From Lutjanus erythropterus (Eukaryota > Chordata > Actinopteri > Lutjaniformes > Lutjanidae): 64,000 nt of DNA. The notes beneath the pieces are model-generated. The model saw only the letters and a list, made by a program, of their open reading frames with translations, made no database searches and had not been told where the DNA came from. The position numbers were made by a program, and so were the translations under genes. Where the stretch lies: assembly GCA_020091685.1 (NCBI GenBank), contig CM034604.1:2221820-2285819 (forward strand), in the 5' to 3' direction. Below, one piece after another: positions 33,641 through 44,411 of the stretch (position 1 is its first letter; every line of letters begins with the position of its first letter).

Positions 33641-34610
33641 TGTAGCTCAGCCTGGATCTACTGTATAGCTCAGTATATTAAGGCCTGATGTCTTCCTGTC
33701 ATGTCACCATGCAGGAATGACTCTTAAAAATCAGGCACTGGGCTAATTTGCACAAGTTCTTGCCTCATATTGCAAATATTCTATATGTTTTTTTTTTTTA
33801 GCCTCTTGTGGCTCAGCTTCCCTTAAACTTGTGCGCTGCTTCGCGGGGGAGTTCAAAGCTGACCTGATTTTATTTTGGCTGCACAATACAACACCTGCAG
33901 ACTGAAAGAAACGATTCATCTCTATATCTGGCACTGCCTAGATATCTGTGTGTGCAGTCATTGTATTTTCATGTGTGCCATCGTCCCCGATGGGTACGGA
34001 GCACATAAATCTGCTCTCATCCTTAATGAAAAGTCACAGAAAATCAAACAAAGCTCAGAGTCTCAGCCTCCAAACCATCTTTCTGTCACTTGCCAGGAAT
34101 CCAGATGGTACAAGTCTATACATCACAGCATAATGCTCTTTCATTGTACACAGCCTTGTTTGACATGATGTGTGGCTCTTTTGTGAAGGGCTACCACAAA
34201 AGTACATTCACTGAGTGCAAAAACCTCGGACTCTCCCGCAGACACCGCTGCCTGTGTCCCATCTTAAAACCAGAAGACATAACAGTGTCATTGTCCCTTG
34301 GCTGTGGCTACAGAAGGACGCTGGCTGTTAAAAAGGCATTTCATTAACTTTGCACCCTCCACTTTGTAATCCAAATAGTTCTGTAATGACATGTCCAACC
34401 CAGAGGCAGCATGTACGCACAAAGAACAAAAGGCTCATAACTGATAAGAAGGAAGGAACTGTGGAGAGGCCTCCTCTTAGAATTCCCATGCTGCATATGA
34501 TGACACGCACTGCTACTTCAGGCATTTCCTTTCATGTCTTTAAAAATGACAAGAATGTGATTGTTCATTCATTGCAAGCAAGAAGGAATCACAGTTTATG
34601 AGAAGTCAAA
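33641..34610. other. Stretch without recognisable gene
   Basis: A plus-strand cluster of frames (60-97 codons, 33875-34601) lies in several phases without a shared domain. A T tract lies at about 33789-33799. Nothing recognised. Confidence 0.45.
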
Positions 34611-34787
34611 TCCAGCCATTTTCTGACTGATATCCGGGCCGGGACAGCAGTGGCAGTGGGCTAAGCAATGTAGCCAAGACATACAAGCCAGATGGGACAG
34701 TTAATCCCTCCAGTGCCCTCTGGGTCCTCTCTGGGGTCTCCTCCCAGTTGGATGCATCTTTGAAAACGTGAGGCATCCAGTCGGTAG
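34611..34787. mobile_element. Decayed LINE-derived fragment
   Basis: 'ccattttctgac..atccgggccggg', 'gcagtgggctaagca' and 'tgggtcctctctggggtctc' then 'ctcccagttgg..gcatc' follow the order of a widespread teleost LINE-derived sequence (cattttctaccgcttatccggg..., cctgggtcttccccggggtc, tcctcccggtgggac...). CpGs have decayed and no frame is open. I do not assign the LINE clade. Confidence 0.5.
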
Positions 34788-36404
34788 TTTACAAATCACA
34801 GTGTTTCCAGGTTGAATAGCACTACTGGATATGTTAAAACAGTTGTAGTGACAGTTACTGGGATCCAACCCACTGCTCTCATTTAGTTGGCACAGTTTCT
34901 CGACTGTCCTTCAATATTACAACATTAGTCCAAAGTCTCCTCAGCCTGTGGGAGTAGGCACAATATCTACACGCCATGCTAATGGTGAGCTTATCAGGTT
35001 AACCTCCAAAATAAACACTATAACAATATAAACCATGGCAAAACTCACAGCTTCCATGTTTGAAGCTGGGTCACAGACAGCTGGTATCGTTCAATCCTTG
35101 TGCTCGAACCATTCCTAGCCCTCATATTGCTTGTTGATTTTATTTATTATAGCCCTAGTGTTAACTTGCCAAAAAGAAAACATGAAGACTAAGAGAGAGA
35201 AGAGAAGAGTCATGAAGGCCTGTGTTTTAGCAAGAGGTGGCATTTGAACTACATAGGAGCCTGGGAACCTGGCTAAAATAAAAAGCTCAAAATATCCTGC
35301 TGATAGTGTTTTTTATTGGAAAAATTCAGACTTAAGTGTTTTTCACTGTTAGCTATTCATAAAAGTATCCTTAAAATAATACTGAAGACAAGTTTGCATA
35401 CTAACTAACTAGCTGACTAACTTCTCTGTTTACCAGCCATTAGTAGATCAGCCAGAAAGTTAATTTTGGAACCTGGGTACACATGGAGGTTCAGGTGCCT
35501 TATTAGAGTTTAAAGAACGCACTTTCAGGAGAATGATTCTACTTTTTCAAAGCATTTGAGCTCAACAAAACATAAACTGGCAAAAAAAGAAAAGATGAGA
35601 GTAGCAGCAGCCAGACATTGACATGACTCACAGATCAGTTTGTCATGGACAGACTGCATGACTAGTTTATTCCACCAGTAATGGAGTTTCCATTGCAAAG
35701 GCCCCCAGCAAAGGCAGCAAATCTTCTTCCCAAACATCGCCAAGACTGTGATATTAAGTTCAAGAGACAATACAGAAAATAATGTTCAACAAGGGAAAAC
35801 ATGCAACATTACCTAATGACAAAATTATGTTTGCTTTCAAAAAGCTGGAGTACAATATTTTGAAGTTGTTTGAAAGTTTAATGCTGTTGACTTTGATTCC
35901 GACTTTGACTTGAAGTAACTGTTCAACTATTATTTGTAGGAATCATGCCAGAACGTATACAAAACAAACATATACATAACATTCATAAGTCTAGTTTTGT
36001 CTTGATGGAACCCTTCCAAGCTGCCACCGAAAAGACAGACTGTACTTAAAGTTACATGCATTAGTGCATTATGCAACTTTGTGCCTTGGGGCAGGAAATG
36101 TTAGGAGGTTTGTTTCTCCCTCCCCTCACTTGGTCAGGTTTCCACCCCAACGTGTTTCATTCATGTTGATGAGATGTCACGTTGGAAGTAACTAGTGTTC
36201 AGTAGAAGTAGATGGCAAATGTAGTGCGAAAACAGACAGACATCACCATAAAACAATCACCTGTGCTTTTGAGTTGCTCCTATCCTCCATATATTTGCTA
36301 GTCTTTCTTTTGTTTGTTTTCTGTATTTGTGAGCCTAGGAACCAGACAAACCTACCTAGCTAAAGTTTTCATTTGCCCTGGCAAATATGTTTGGCCCCCT
36401 TCCA
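34788..36404. other. Long stretch without recognisable gene
   Basis: AT-rich. The longest frame is 81 codons (35525-35770 minus), unrecognised. A purine tract lies at 35186-35210. Confidence 0.5.
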
Positions 36405-36590
36405 TTCAGGCCAGTCACAACCATTTATTTAGTTTTGGGTGGATTCTATATGATGATTGACAGACCAGCGTCACCAGTCCAGATATGAAAATTCACACAT
36501 CACAGGTTTCACTGCTCTGATGGGTTGTAAGTCCATCCAATTGTGTCCAGTCAGCACATTCATCCAGTGCAACATCTCAGGCTCTTGAAA
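36405..36590 (-). repeat. Dispersed repeat R3, copy 1
   Basis: The reverse complement reads 'gtgctgactggacacaattg', 'gacttacaacccatcagagc' and 'ctggactggtgacgctggtc' then 'tgtcaatcatcatat', which aligns with 50745-50925 on the plus strand. The pair is inverted and about 14 kb apart. Confidence 0.7.
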
Positions 36591-38285
36591 CTCAGATGGA
36601 ACTAGGCATGAATGATCAAACATCAAGATCAGTCAAGATTCTGTTACTATATTGTCTATTTCTTGCCTAAAATGTTTTCATAAAAATATATTTCAGTGTA
36701 CTGTTTAGCTGTAATACAAGAAAGATCATTTTGTGTGCTGCTTGTAAATGGACCAAGGACACCAACACACGTTTCATTGCTTTGATAGTTTATAGGTCAT
36801 GTTTCATGGCTTCAATTGCCCCACCCCTTTTCACTCTTTGCTCCAATAACAGCCAGTTTGGTACACAACTTTCTTCTTTCCCGTTTCTTGTACTTAGATA
36901 TGTTATAAATATGATATAAAGATGTGTGAGGCTTCTCTATGATAAAGATGTTGCAAGTGGCCCTGTAGAAGTGACATATATTCACATCTTTGGTTAGCGT
37001 ATGTTAGCAAAACATTAGCTAACTTGGTAGCTAATCTACATCAGCTAGAGAGAGCTAAGATGTTATCCTAAATGTGTCTTTTGAACGAAAAGAAGAAAAT
37101 TGTAAAAGATAGCAAGTTTGCTCAACTGTAATTGGAGTACAGTGCTAAAAGGGGTGGGACTTGGAATGCATCAATTGTGTCCAGAGACATGTTGGTCTGC
37201 ATGTGTTGATAATGCCCCTCGGAAATGGAACCAGATTAAGTACCTACTGCCACAGTAAATGGTACATCCTCCCAGGTAGCACAGAATTTTCAAAAATAGC
37301 AAATTTCGACAAAAAGGACAGTTGGGCATCTCAACATGGAGTCACAGATTAACACAAAATCAATATATGTATCACGTCAAACCACAAAGTGCCCATACTT
37401 ACATGTAACATCCATCTCGCCCAGTGAGCCCGAACATTACTTGTAAGCAGAAAAAGTAAAATATAAAACTTGTCTACTGTAGTGTTGGCTTGCCGTGAGT
37501 TGCTAAATGGCATTTTGCAAGCTACATAGCTTGATCGACTTGACAATAAAGGCCTGAATATACTCCCTGACAGACGGCTTGCGGACACCACAGACACATA
37601 TTAGTTCTGTTTATACTGCTTTCTGGAATACACTTGGAGGACACGTTCCACACATGCGCAGCAGTATTCAGTAGCTTGTTGTAGTGTAGAGGCCTCGCAG
37701 ACAAGTGCATGCAGTCACAACAAACTGAGGTACGTAGATGTCTGCACATTTCAGTTTAAGTTAACAGGCTGCTCAACATGTAAGTTATTTTAATCTGTTT
37801 TTAGAGTTGCCTTTTAAGACTTGTCAAGGGACAACAGACTAAAGTTTGCCTTCTCAGCTAACTCTGGCTCACTTTCAGTTGTACAATCCACTCCTGTCTC
37901 ACAACTGACAGCAAATAATGCCTTGACTGATGAACAGTGTTAAATACAGCTGATATGATAGGTTCCTTGATTTTGTACTCTCTGGCAATCCAGTTTCTAA
38001 AAGGTCATCACTGTTAAGTTAGGTTGTGATCAATCAACAGTGTGAAATTTGTGTCAGAGTTGGCCAAAGTCGAACTACGCAAAAGTGCCACAAAGATTTA
38101 TGTTGCTTTCACAAGCCAATCCACTGATTGTGGGGATTCCACTGAAATAAAATTATTTTGGTCCCATATGTCAGTGTAATACTAATTTAAAACTACATCC
38201 AAATGTTTGTCTGTCACAAAGAATGAGAGAGAGTAATGTTGACTGTAGAGATGGGAGCTGAGGTGGAGAGGGAGAGGGGATCTCA
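36591..38285. other. Long stretch without recognisable gene
   Basis: 'gctaac'/'gttagc' words recur at 36995-37060. 37350-37760 is richer in CpG, with overlapping minus frames (75 and 82 codons) in different phases. No gene or repeat assigned. Confidence 0.45.
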
Positions 38286-38640
38286 GAGCTGAGTGAAAAT
38301 ATGCGGCCAGTGATGATTTATTCTCTGCTCTGGGGCTTTCTCATGTGGGTGTAACCGCAAATGTTTATAGTGACCACATTTGAAATAATGTCAAAACCCT
38401 GCTCTGCTTATGGATACAATTAAGTCAACTCCCCAGGGCACGTTACATCTCATAAAACTGTATCTGATGTGATTAAGAACTCAAACATGTAAATATTGGT
38501 GAAAGAACTCTCGGGCATTAAATACTAGATCGTGTGTGTTTCTGGCATCTTAATGTGATCATAAAAATGAAAACATTTTGATTTAATTACTGTTACAACA
38601 ATGCAGAAAACAGCTCTCTCTCTCATAATTTACACAAACT
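38286..38640. promoter_or_regulatory. Possible conserved non-coding element
   Basis: Unique sequence with clustered transcription-factor-like words: 'tgatgatttattctctgc', 'ggatacaattaagtcaac', 'tgatttaattactgttac'. It is flanked by transposon-rich DNA but contains none. Inference only. Confidence 0.22.
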
Positions 38641-39085
38641 ATGAAAAACATTTTTTTTTTATGTCTCCCTGATGTTGTGTGCATGAGTTTTACTCCATAA
38701 TAAAAATGTTTTCCAGTTTAATAGAATGACTGCAGGTAGCACCTCTTCTGCAACATCAAAGACCTGAATTCACTCTCCAATGTCCTATTATTTATGAAAA
38801 CATGAACATTTTGATAGAAATGATAGATATAATATGTGCATTTTAAAAATTACTCATTTAATGCCAGTAAGGTAGGAGGTTGAAGGCCGGAAACATTTAT
38901 AACGTATGTAATGTAACAATGCAACATTATGAAACTTTTTACATTATTGGTCGGGTGGGGTAGGGGTGGGGGGGGTGCAGATTGTCGCTGATCTGTGATC
39001 CATGTGGATCACTCCCCGCATGTGATCCACGGACTAAATGTAACCATCATACTGTAAAATACAGTTATTGTCACAGTTACTTTTT

Positions 39086-40085
39086 TTTTTTAAGATTATT
39101 TTTTGAGCTTTTGCCTTTTAATGTTTTTGGATAGGGACATCTGAAGATATGACAGGAAGGGGGGTAGAGAGAGGGGGAATGACATGCAGCAAAATGGGTA
39201 CAGGTGGGAATCGAACCAGTAGGGGTGCAACGGATCAAAAAACTCATGGTTCGGATCATATCACGGTTTTGAGTCACGGATTGGATAATTTTTCAGATCA
39301 GCAAAAAAGAAAAAAGTGGTGGGATTAGAGTTAAATTATTTTAAAAATGCACTTGTCTTTGATCTTTGTCTGTCTGTAATTATCACCATAGTTATGTAAT
39401 GTAATAATAATGATAATAGTAATGATAATGGTAATAATATTAAAAACTTCACACTTATACAGTGCTGTACTATGTATATACTATACATATATTAGATCAT
39501 TATACACTGTACAGTATAATACACAACTACACTCTGTAGTCTGGCTCAATGTCCCGCCTACAGCAGCACATCTGATTGGTTAGAAGTCATGATCAATCAG
39601 CAGACACACTGTGTCACAGACAAGGTGAGACAGAGCTGCTCCGGTGAGCAGAGAGGAGCTGTGTAGAAGTTAAGACAGCTGATATCACCAAAGTTTCAAT
39701 GAACATCACAGTTTTATGATCTGTTTCTTTGGTGATAGCATAGTTACATCAGTGAAAAAAGTTATGGTGTGATGTGACGGCTTTTAAATCAGTCGCTCTT
39801 CACAGAGATGCGCTGCACACAGCAGCATCTGTCCTGTCTGTTCACTGCAACTCTGCATTGAGATTTCAGGTATTATAACTTATACAAAAGTAACAGTGAC
39901 AGTAAAACTATGATGCTCACATGTAGTCTGCGGATCACATGCGTGCTGAACCGTAGAGGGTGATCCGTATGGGACACGGATCAACTGCGATCCGTTGCAC
40001 CCCTACGAACCAGCGACCACTGCAGAGGATCAACAGCCCCAGTACACGGGGTGAATGCTCCACCAACTGAGCCATGGGAGCACCC
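39086..40085 (-). mobile_element. tRNA-derived SINE with perfect 14-bp TSD, interrupted by hAT H1
   Basis: On the minus strand it starts 'ggggtgctcccatggctcag' and continues 'ttggtggagca', a tRNA-like A box. The B box 'ggttcgattcc' is formed across the hAT insertion point. The tail ends in A-rich sequence. CACAGTTACTTTTT flanks it at 39072-39085 and 40086-40099, a perfect target duplication and proof of retroposition. Removing the 786-bp hAT and its 8-bp duplication leaves about 206 bp. Internal words 'gctgcatgtcattccccctc' are typical of a teleost SINE. Confidence 0.88.
39220..40005 (+). mobile_element. Young non-autonomous hAT element (family H1) with perfect 8-bp TSD
   Basis: The 786-bp element begins 'taggggtgcaacggatca' and ends 'gatccgttgcacccctac' (last base before the TSD is the A of 'ccccta'), giving terminal repeats of at least 16 bp. 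CGAACCAG is duplicated exactly at 39212-39219 and 40006-40013. The duplicated octamer is the B box of the host SINE (CTGGTTCG on the minus strand). The interior is AT-rich with degenerate 'aataatgataata' runs and encodes no transposase. It is inverted relative to the old H1 copy around it. Confidence 0.93.
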
Positions 40086-40690
40086 CACAGTTACTTTTTA
40101 AAGATATAATTACCTGATTCTCAGAGTTACAGTGAAGAGACAGGACAAACACATGTTGTGTTTTACTGATTTAAAGGCTGTCACACTGCCTCTACCAAGT
40201 GAAATCCTGACCCCGACTTTGGGCATTTTCATTAGTGTAACTGGGAAACTCAGCATGCTTATCGGCATAAAATGGATCATTAGATTGTGAAATTTACTGT
40301 AATTTCTAACGTCTTAACTTCTACTCACAGCTCCTCTCAGCTCCCCAGAGCAGCTCTGTGTCTACCTGTCTGTGACAAAGGCTTCAGTGTTGATTGGCTA
40401 TTACTTGTGACTTCTAACCAATCAGACAGTGCTGTGGGTTACAGAGTGTTGTAGTGTATTTTACTCTACAGTGTATAATTATCTATTATATGTACTCTAG
40501 TATAGTATAATACAGCAGAGTATACTATTCAAAGTATACTGTATAGTATCATTCTAGTGTATTTTTTATTATTTTTATTATTATTTATTAAGTGCTTCCT
40601 AAAAGTAATTTAACCCCTTTCCCTTTTGCTGATCTGAAAAATGATCCAAACCATGAGTTTTGTGATCCATTACATCTGTAATTACTGAAT

Positions 40691-41072
40691 TAATGTTTTT
40701 ACACTGATGATGCCTGTTGATTCTTTGCTATGAAAAAAAGAATAATGCATTTTATATATCCGGCAGCTGCAACAACAGTTTTTCTGATATAAACAGAAAA
40801 GCAGGGCGAGCAGTGATACTGTAGCCCAGCCTAGTCTCTTCAGTCTGTGTACATATACTATGACTTAATTCTTTGAAATAGTGTGCAGTACATACGCCAA
40901 GTCCAATAAGTTCAGTTTTGCTATAAGTTAATGTGAAGGATTAGCAAATCACCAGCACAAAAAATTGAACTTTGGTGTACGCACTGCATGCAGTTTTAAA
41001 GTGTAAAGTCACGTTATTTGTACCCAGATTGAAGGGACCGAGTTGAATAGCTACTTTCCCTGGACACAACCA
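40691..41072. other. Short unassigned stretch
   Basis: No gene, no repeat recognised. Confidence 0.5.
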
Positions 41073-41818
41073 CATTAAAGGGTCATTTTGACCAATATAA
41101 AAATATCCATCATGTTCCCATCCCAGCTCATGCCCCTTGGTGTCTCACACTGATACATAAGATACCCTTCAGCAGCTGTATGAGATAATGGAAGTGACCC
41201 TTTTTAATACGTGATTAATTTTGTGAAATGGTTGCAGTTTGGGTCTCAAATCATGTTTACTAAAAAGGCACATTTAAAGAAAATCACATTTCTAACCTTG
41301 TTAACATGTCCATGTGGTGTTTTTCATGTGTTACAAGACATATCAGGATGAAATAAGCAGTAAAAACCATGTCTGAGCATTTCCTGCTTTGAAACTTTAG
41401 CAAGCAAAGGCAGTCTCAAAAAAACAGATTCAGTCAGGCTGGGTATATGATGTCATAAATCTAAGGAACAAATCCTGTCAATCGAGGGGGTGGTGCTATA
41501 TATATCATCAGCGGGGATGCCCAGCCCATAGGACACACCAGATGTCACTAGTTAACGGTATTAGCTCACAAAGCAGAGGAGAAGTCAGGTGCAGCTACTT
41601 AGGGGTAGGGGCGGGGTTGTGGGGTGTGTGGAGAGGGCGGGGACAATTTACATATTCATGAATACTTGAATACTATATGAAGGCAAGGTGTACATTAGGT
41701 AAATAATGAGGTTTTGAGACTAAGGATGTTGAATCTTCTGCCTCAACTTTAATAGAATGTACATTTTTTTTTAAATTTAATTTCTTGTAAATTGGGTGGA
41801 GTGGTCCTTTAAATCACA
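41073..41818. mobile_element. Candidate DNA element with TTAAAGG-type terminal repeats
   Basis: 'ttaaagggtcattttgacc' then 'aatata' at the left is roughly mirrored by 'aaattgggtggagtggtcct' then 'ttaaat' at the right (reverse complement 'atttaaaggaccactccacc'). The body is about 745 bp and non-coding. The interior includes a G-rich run (41600-41640: 'taggggtaggggcggggttg'). Both ends abut TTAA, which could be target or terminus. Confidence 0.5.
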
Positions 41819-43442
41819 GAACTTCAACAGAAAATTCAAGATGTTGTTGCAAAAACAGCCATGTTTTGAGCCAAGCGGTTGCTCAGATGGGCAGTGCACA
41901 GTAAATAAATGAACAGAGAGCTAAAAGTCTTGGAGCCTTTTCTTTCTAGCATCTATGAGTGCATGACAAAATGTGCATCAGTCACTCTAGCACTGAAATT
42001 ATATTTCATATCAGCACGTAAAAAATGTCATGGTAATCACTTTGCATGTCTATTGTCTACACAGTATGATATGCATGATTGCTGTATGTACAGTAGGAGT
42101 ACACAGCAGCTGAGGATTTTTCTCCACATTCCACTGGGGATAAATGAGCCCATACAGTACAGCTGGCATCATTGTGAAAACAACATGAATTATACAGAAG
42201 ACACAGTGCCGCTCCTCACCCCGTGATGAAGGACTTCATTTTCCCGGGACAACGTACAGTAGCACGTACTGTACATGCAGGAAACAAAGAGTCTCTGTAT
42301 GACACCTGTCACTACATTTGACTTACATGTCCTTGTCTCTACTGACAGCAGCATCATTAACATGCTGACATGTTTAACTGTCAGCCTCCTGAATGTCAAA
42401 CATCCTCACTTCTAATTCAGCAAAACGAGGACATGTTTCATGTGGCTCATTCTGTATTAAGGTTGGGGAATGTAACAATGCATAAGAGACAATAGATGTT
42501 GCTCTACCATATTGTGTTGAAATGATACAAAGCAGTGTGTGTGTACCTGCTGAGCAGGGAGGAGCCCTGCAGCTGGGAGGATTGGGTTTCTCCTGCCCTG
42601 TTTGCTGTGGATCTCCTCTTATTTCCCCTTCCAGCCACAGAGAGAAAGTGAAAAAGGCACACCCCTGTGCTAACACCATTAATGTCCCCTGCTGAAATTA
42701 ATATCCACTCTGCTAAACTGTTAGTGTACACATCCATGTATATAATGTGTCAGTCAGTCATCCATCCTGCCCCTCCCATCCTGGGTGAGGGTATTTATCT
42801 TTTACAAATAAGTTCATGGCTCTGTCGCTAATCGTGTGTGTATTTTGACAGTGAATTTGAATTTCTACTTAGCTGGAAGTGATCTTCCAGCTGAAGTACT
42901 TTCCTTGACATTGCGGTTACAGGAGCTGCAGGTATTTTCAGCTCAACCTACTCAAGGTATACAGTACAGTGTGCCTTCAGCAAAAAAAGTAATTCGAACA
43001 GAGGGAATCACTTCCACATTACAATGATATCCCTGATCTCTATCTTGTTTGTTTCCACTAATGCATACAGAATACACATGAGATGATTACCAAGCAACAC
43101 ACCAGCAGGGTTTTAAAGCCTTTCCAGTACAGCTAAACCTGCAGAGACTGTGCTTAAGGTAACATCAAAGAAAATCTCCAGAAGTGCCATAATGGAAAGG
43201 CTTTATCGACTGGGAAGCATTGATGTGCTCATCGAGTTTCACAGTAACCCATGAAATGTTGACTTTTCATATGGACAAGCAAAACCAAAGTGCTGCAAGG
43301 AGAAGGTTGTGGGAAAAAAAACTTTAAATGTATCCTCTGAAGCCAGCCCCTGCTTACTACTCATAGATCCAAGTGTCAGTGATGGGGAAACTTTTACAAG
43401 AAGGCAGCAGTAGCAAAATAGTTGGTAATTCACCAAAAACAT
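41819..43442. other. Long stretch without recognisable gene
   Basis: The plus frame 41909-42226 (105 codons) is unrecognised. A short inverted repeat GTACAGTA/TACTGTAC lies at about 42252-42272. Minus frames of 101 and 77 codons (42374-42737) overlap each other in different phases. Confidence 0.5.
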
Positions 43443-43760
43443 TAAGGGCCCTATGTTACACCCACCGCAAAGTGGATGCCCTTGGTGGTGCATATGGCTT
43501 TGCTATCTTATACCAGTGTAGTTGTCATTTTTTGCCCAGTCTCCAAGATAGCAAATGAACTTGTGTCTGGTCTCTGCAGCCATGGGCAGGAGGTCTAAAA
43601 ATGAAGAAAAACAAAGGTGTGGACAGACGCATTTGCCATCTTGTGCATGGAGCATTGCAGTCAAATCCTGCTCGCGCCTTAGACTGGCTAAAACCTGGTC
43701 AAAGTGCAAAGCCTGTCGTGCAATTGGTCTGTCTGCATAAGACAGCAACTAGCGCATTTA
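43443..43760 (+). mobile_element. Fish repeat starting GGGCCCTATGTTACACCC
   Basis: 'agggccctatgttacaccca' then 'ccgcaaagtgg', 'tagcaaatgaacttgtgtc', 'gcccatgggc'-like 'gccatgggcaggaggtcta' and 'aaacctggtcaaagt' follow a well-spread teleost repeat (GGGCCCTATCTTACACCCGG, CGCAAAGTGGCGCAA, TAGCAAATGAACTTGCGCC, AACCTGGTCTAAAGT) that I remember in association with DNA transposons. CpGs are decayed to TpG/CpA. Small frames on both strands are chance. Confidence 0.6.
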
Positions 43761-44318
43761 GCTGATGTACACGCACACGTCTCCACAATCACAAAACACC
43801 ATTTATGTTAAGCGGTGTACACGTGTTTGTGTGTGTGAAATCCTTCTCAATATATATAATAAGGAATTACTATTACAATTATAAAGCCTAATCAATCTCA
43901 ACAGACCTGCAAAGTATGCATGGGATGAGATCACAGCTGTCAGATTGTCTGTAACAGATCAGCTGGAGCAGCTGAGTGTTTGTGTCTCTGTCTTCATTGC
44001 GATCCAAAAAACAAAACAAAACAAGGATTAAACTATTATGACCTATAACATACAAAATGAACAAGATGTTATATCTGACCACGAGACCGGCTCAAACCCA
44101 GGAAGAAAAATGTCTGTGTGCTTCTGAGCCTGACACTGGTTAGATATACCTGTTTGATAACAGAAGTTTGATAACCTGTACGCAAAATTATGCATGAGTT
44201 AACTGCCAACTCCGTCAAACACACTGTGGTCGACTTCACCACACCAGAGTGCACAGGCTATAACTGCTGTAGTAGTGAGACAATAATATTTCATGTTAAA
44301 CTGAAGAATGTTTGCAGT
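43761..44318. other. Short unassigned stretch
   Basis: Contains 'gtacacgcacacgt' and 'gtgtacacgtgtttgtgtgt' CA/GT-like words and three small minus frames. No gene recognised. Confidence 0.45.
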
Positions 44319-44411
44319 AGATCTGGGTACAGTAAGGATGAGAAGTTTTAATACTATTTGGTACTCAGTTACTTCAGTCAAAATAGGATTGAGGACTGAT
44401 ACCCAGCCCTA
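44319..44411. mobile_element. Very short hAT-like remnant
   Basis: 'tagatctgggtacagta' and 'tgatacccagccctag' form imperfect inverted ends of TAGGGCTGGGTA type around about 60 bp containing 'tttggtactcagttacttc'. This agrees with a fish hAT family whose consensus contains CTGGGTACCG and GGTACTGAATTACTTC. Probably an internally deleted copy. Confidence 0.5.

Larger units (their letters stand above)
38965..40690 (-). mobile_element. Old hAT element copy (family H1), interrupted by a SINE
   Basis: Minus-strand sequence from 40690 to 40086 and then 39085 to 38965 aligns with the young H1 copy at 39220-40005. Shared pieces: 'aaaactcatggtt', 'atttttcagatcagcaaaa', 'ctgattggttagaagtca', 'gtcacagaca', 'cagagctgctc', 'aagtaac.gtgac' and 'ggatcacatgcg'. 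Ends are decayed ('acagatgtaatggatcac' for the expected 'ggggtgcaacggatcac'), so borders are approximate and no target duplication can be read. Without the SINE and its duplication it is about 710 bp. Confidence 0.82.

Noticed and set aside
39990..40085. tRNA gene on the minus strand ('tggctcagttggtggagca')
   Set aside because: It is the head of the SINE; the B box is disrupted by the hAT insertion and the acceptor stem is not formed.
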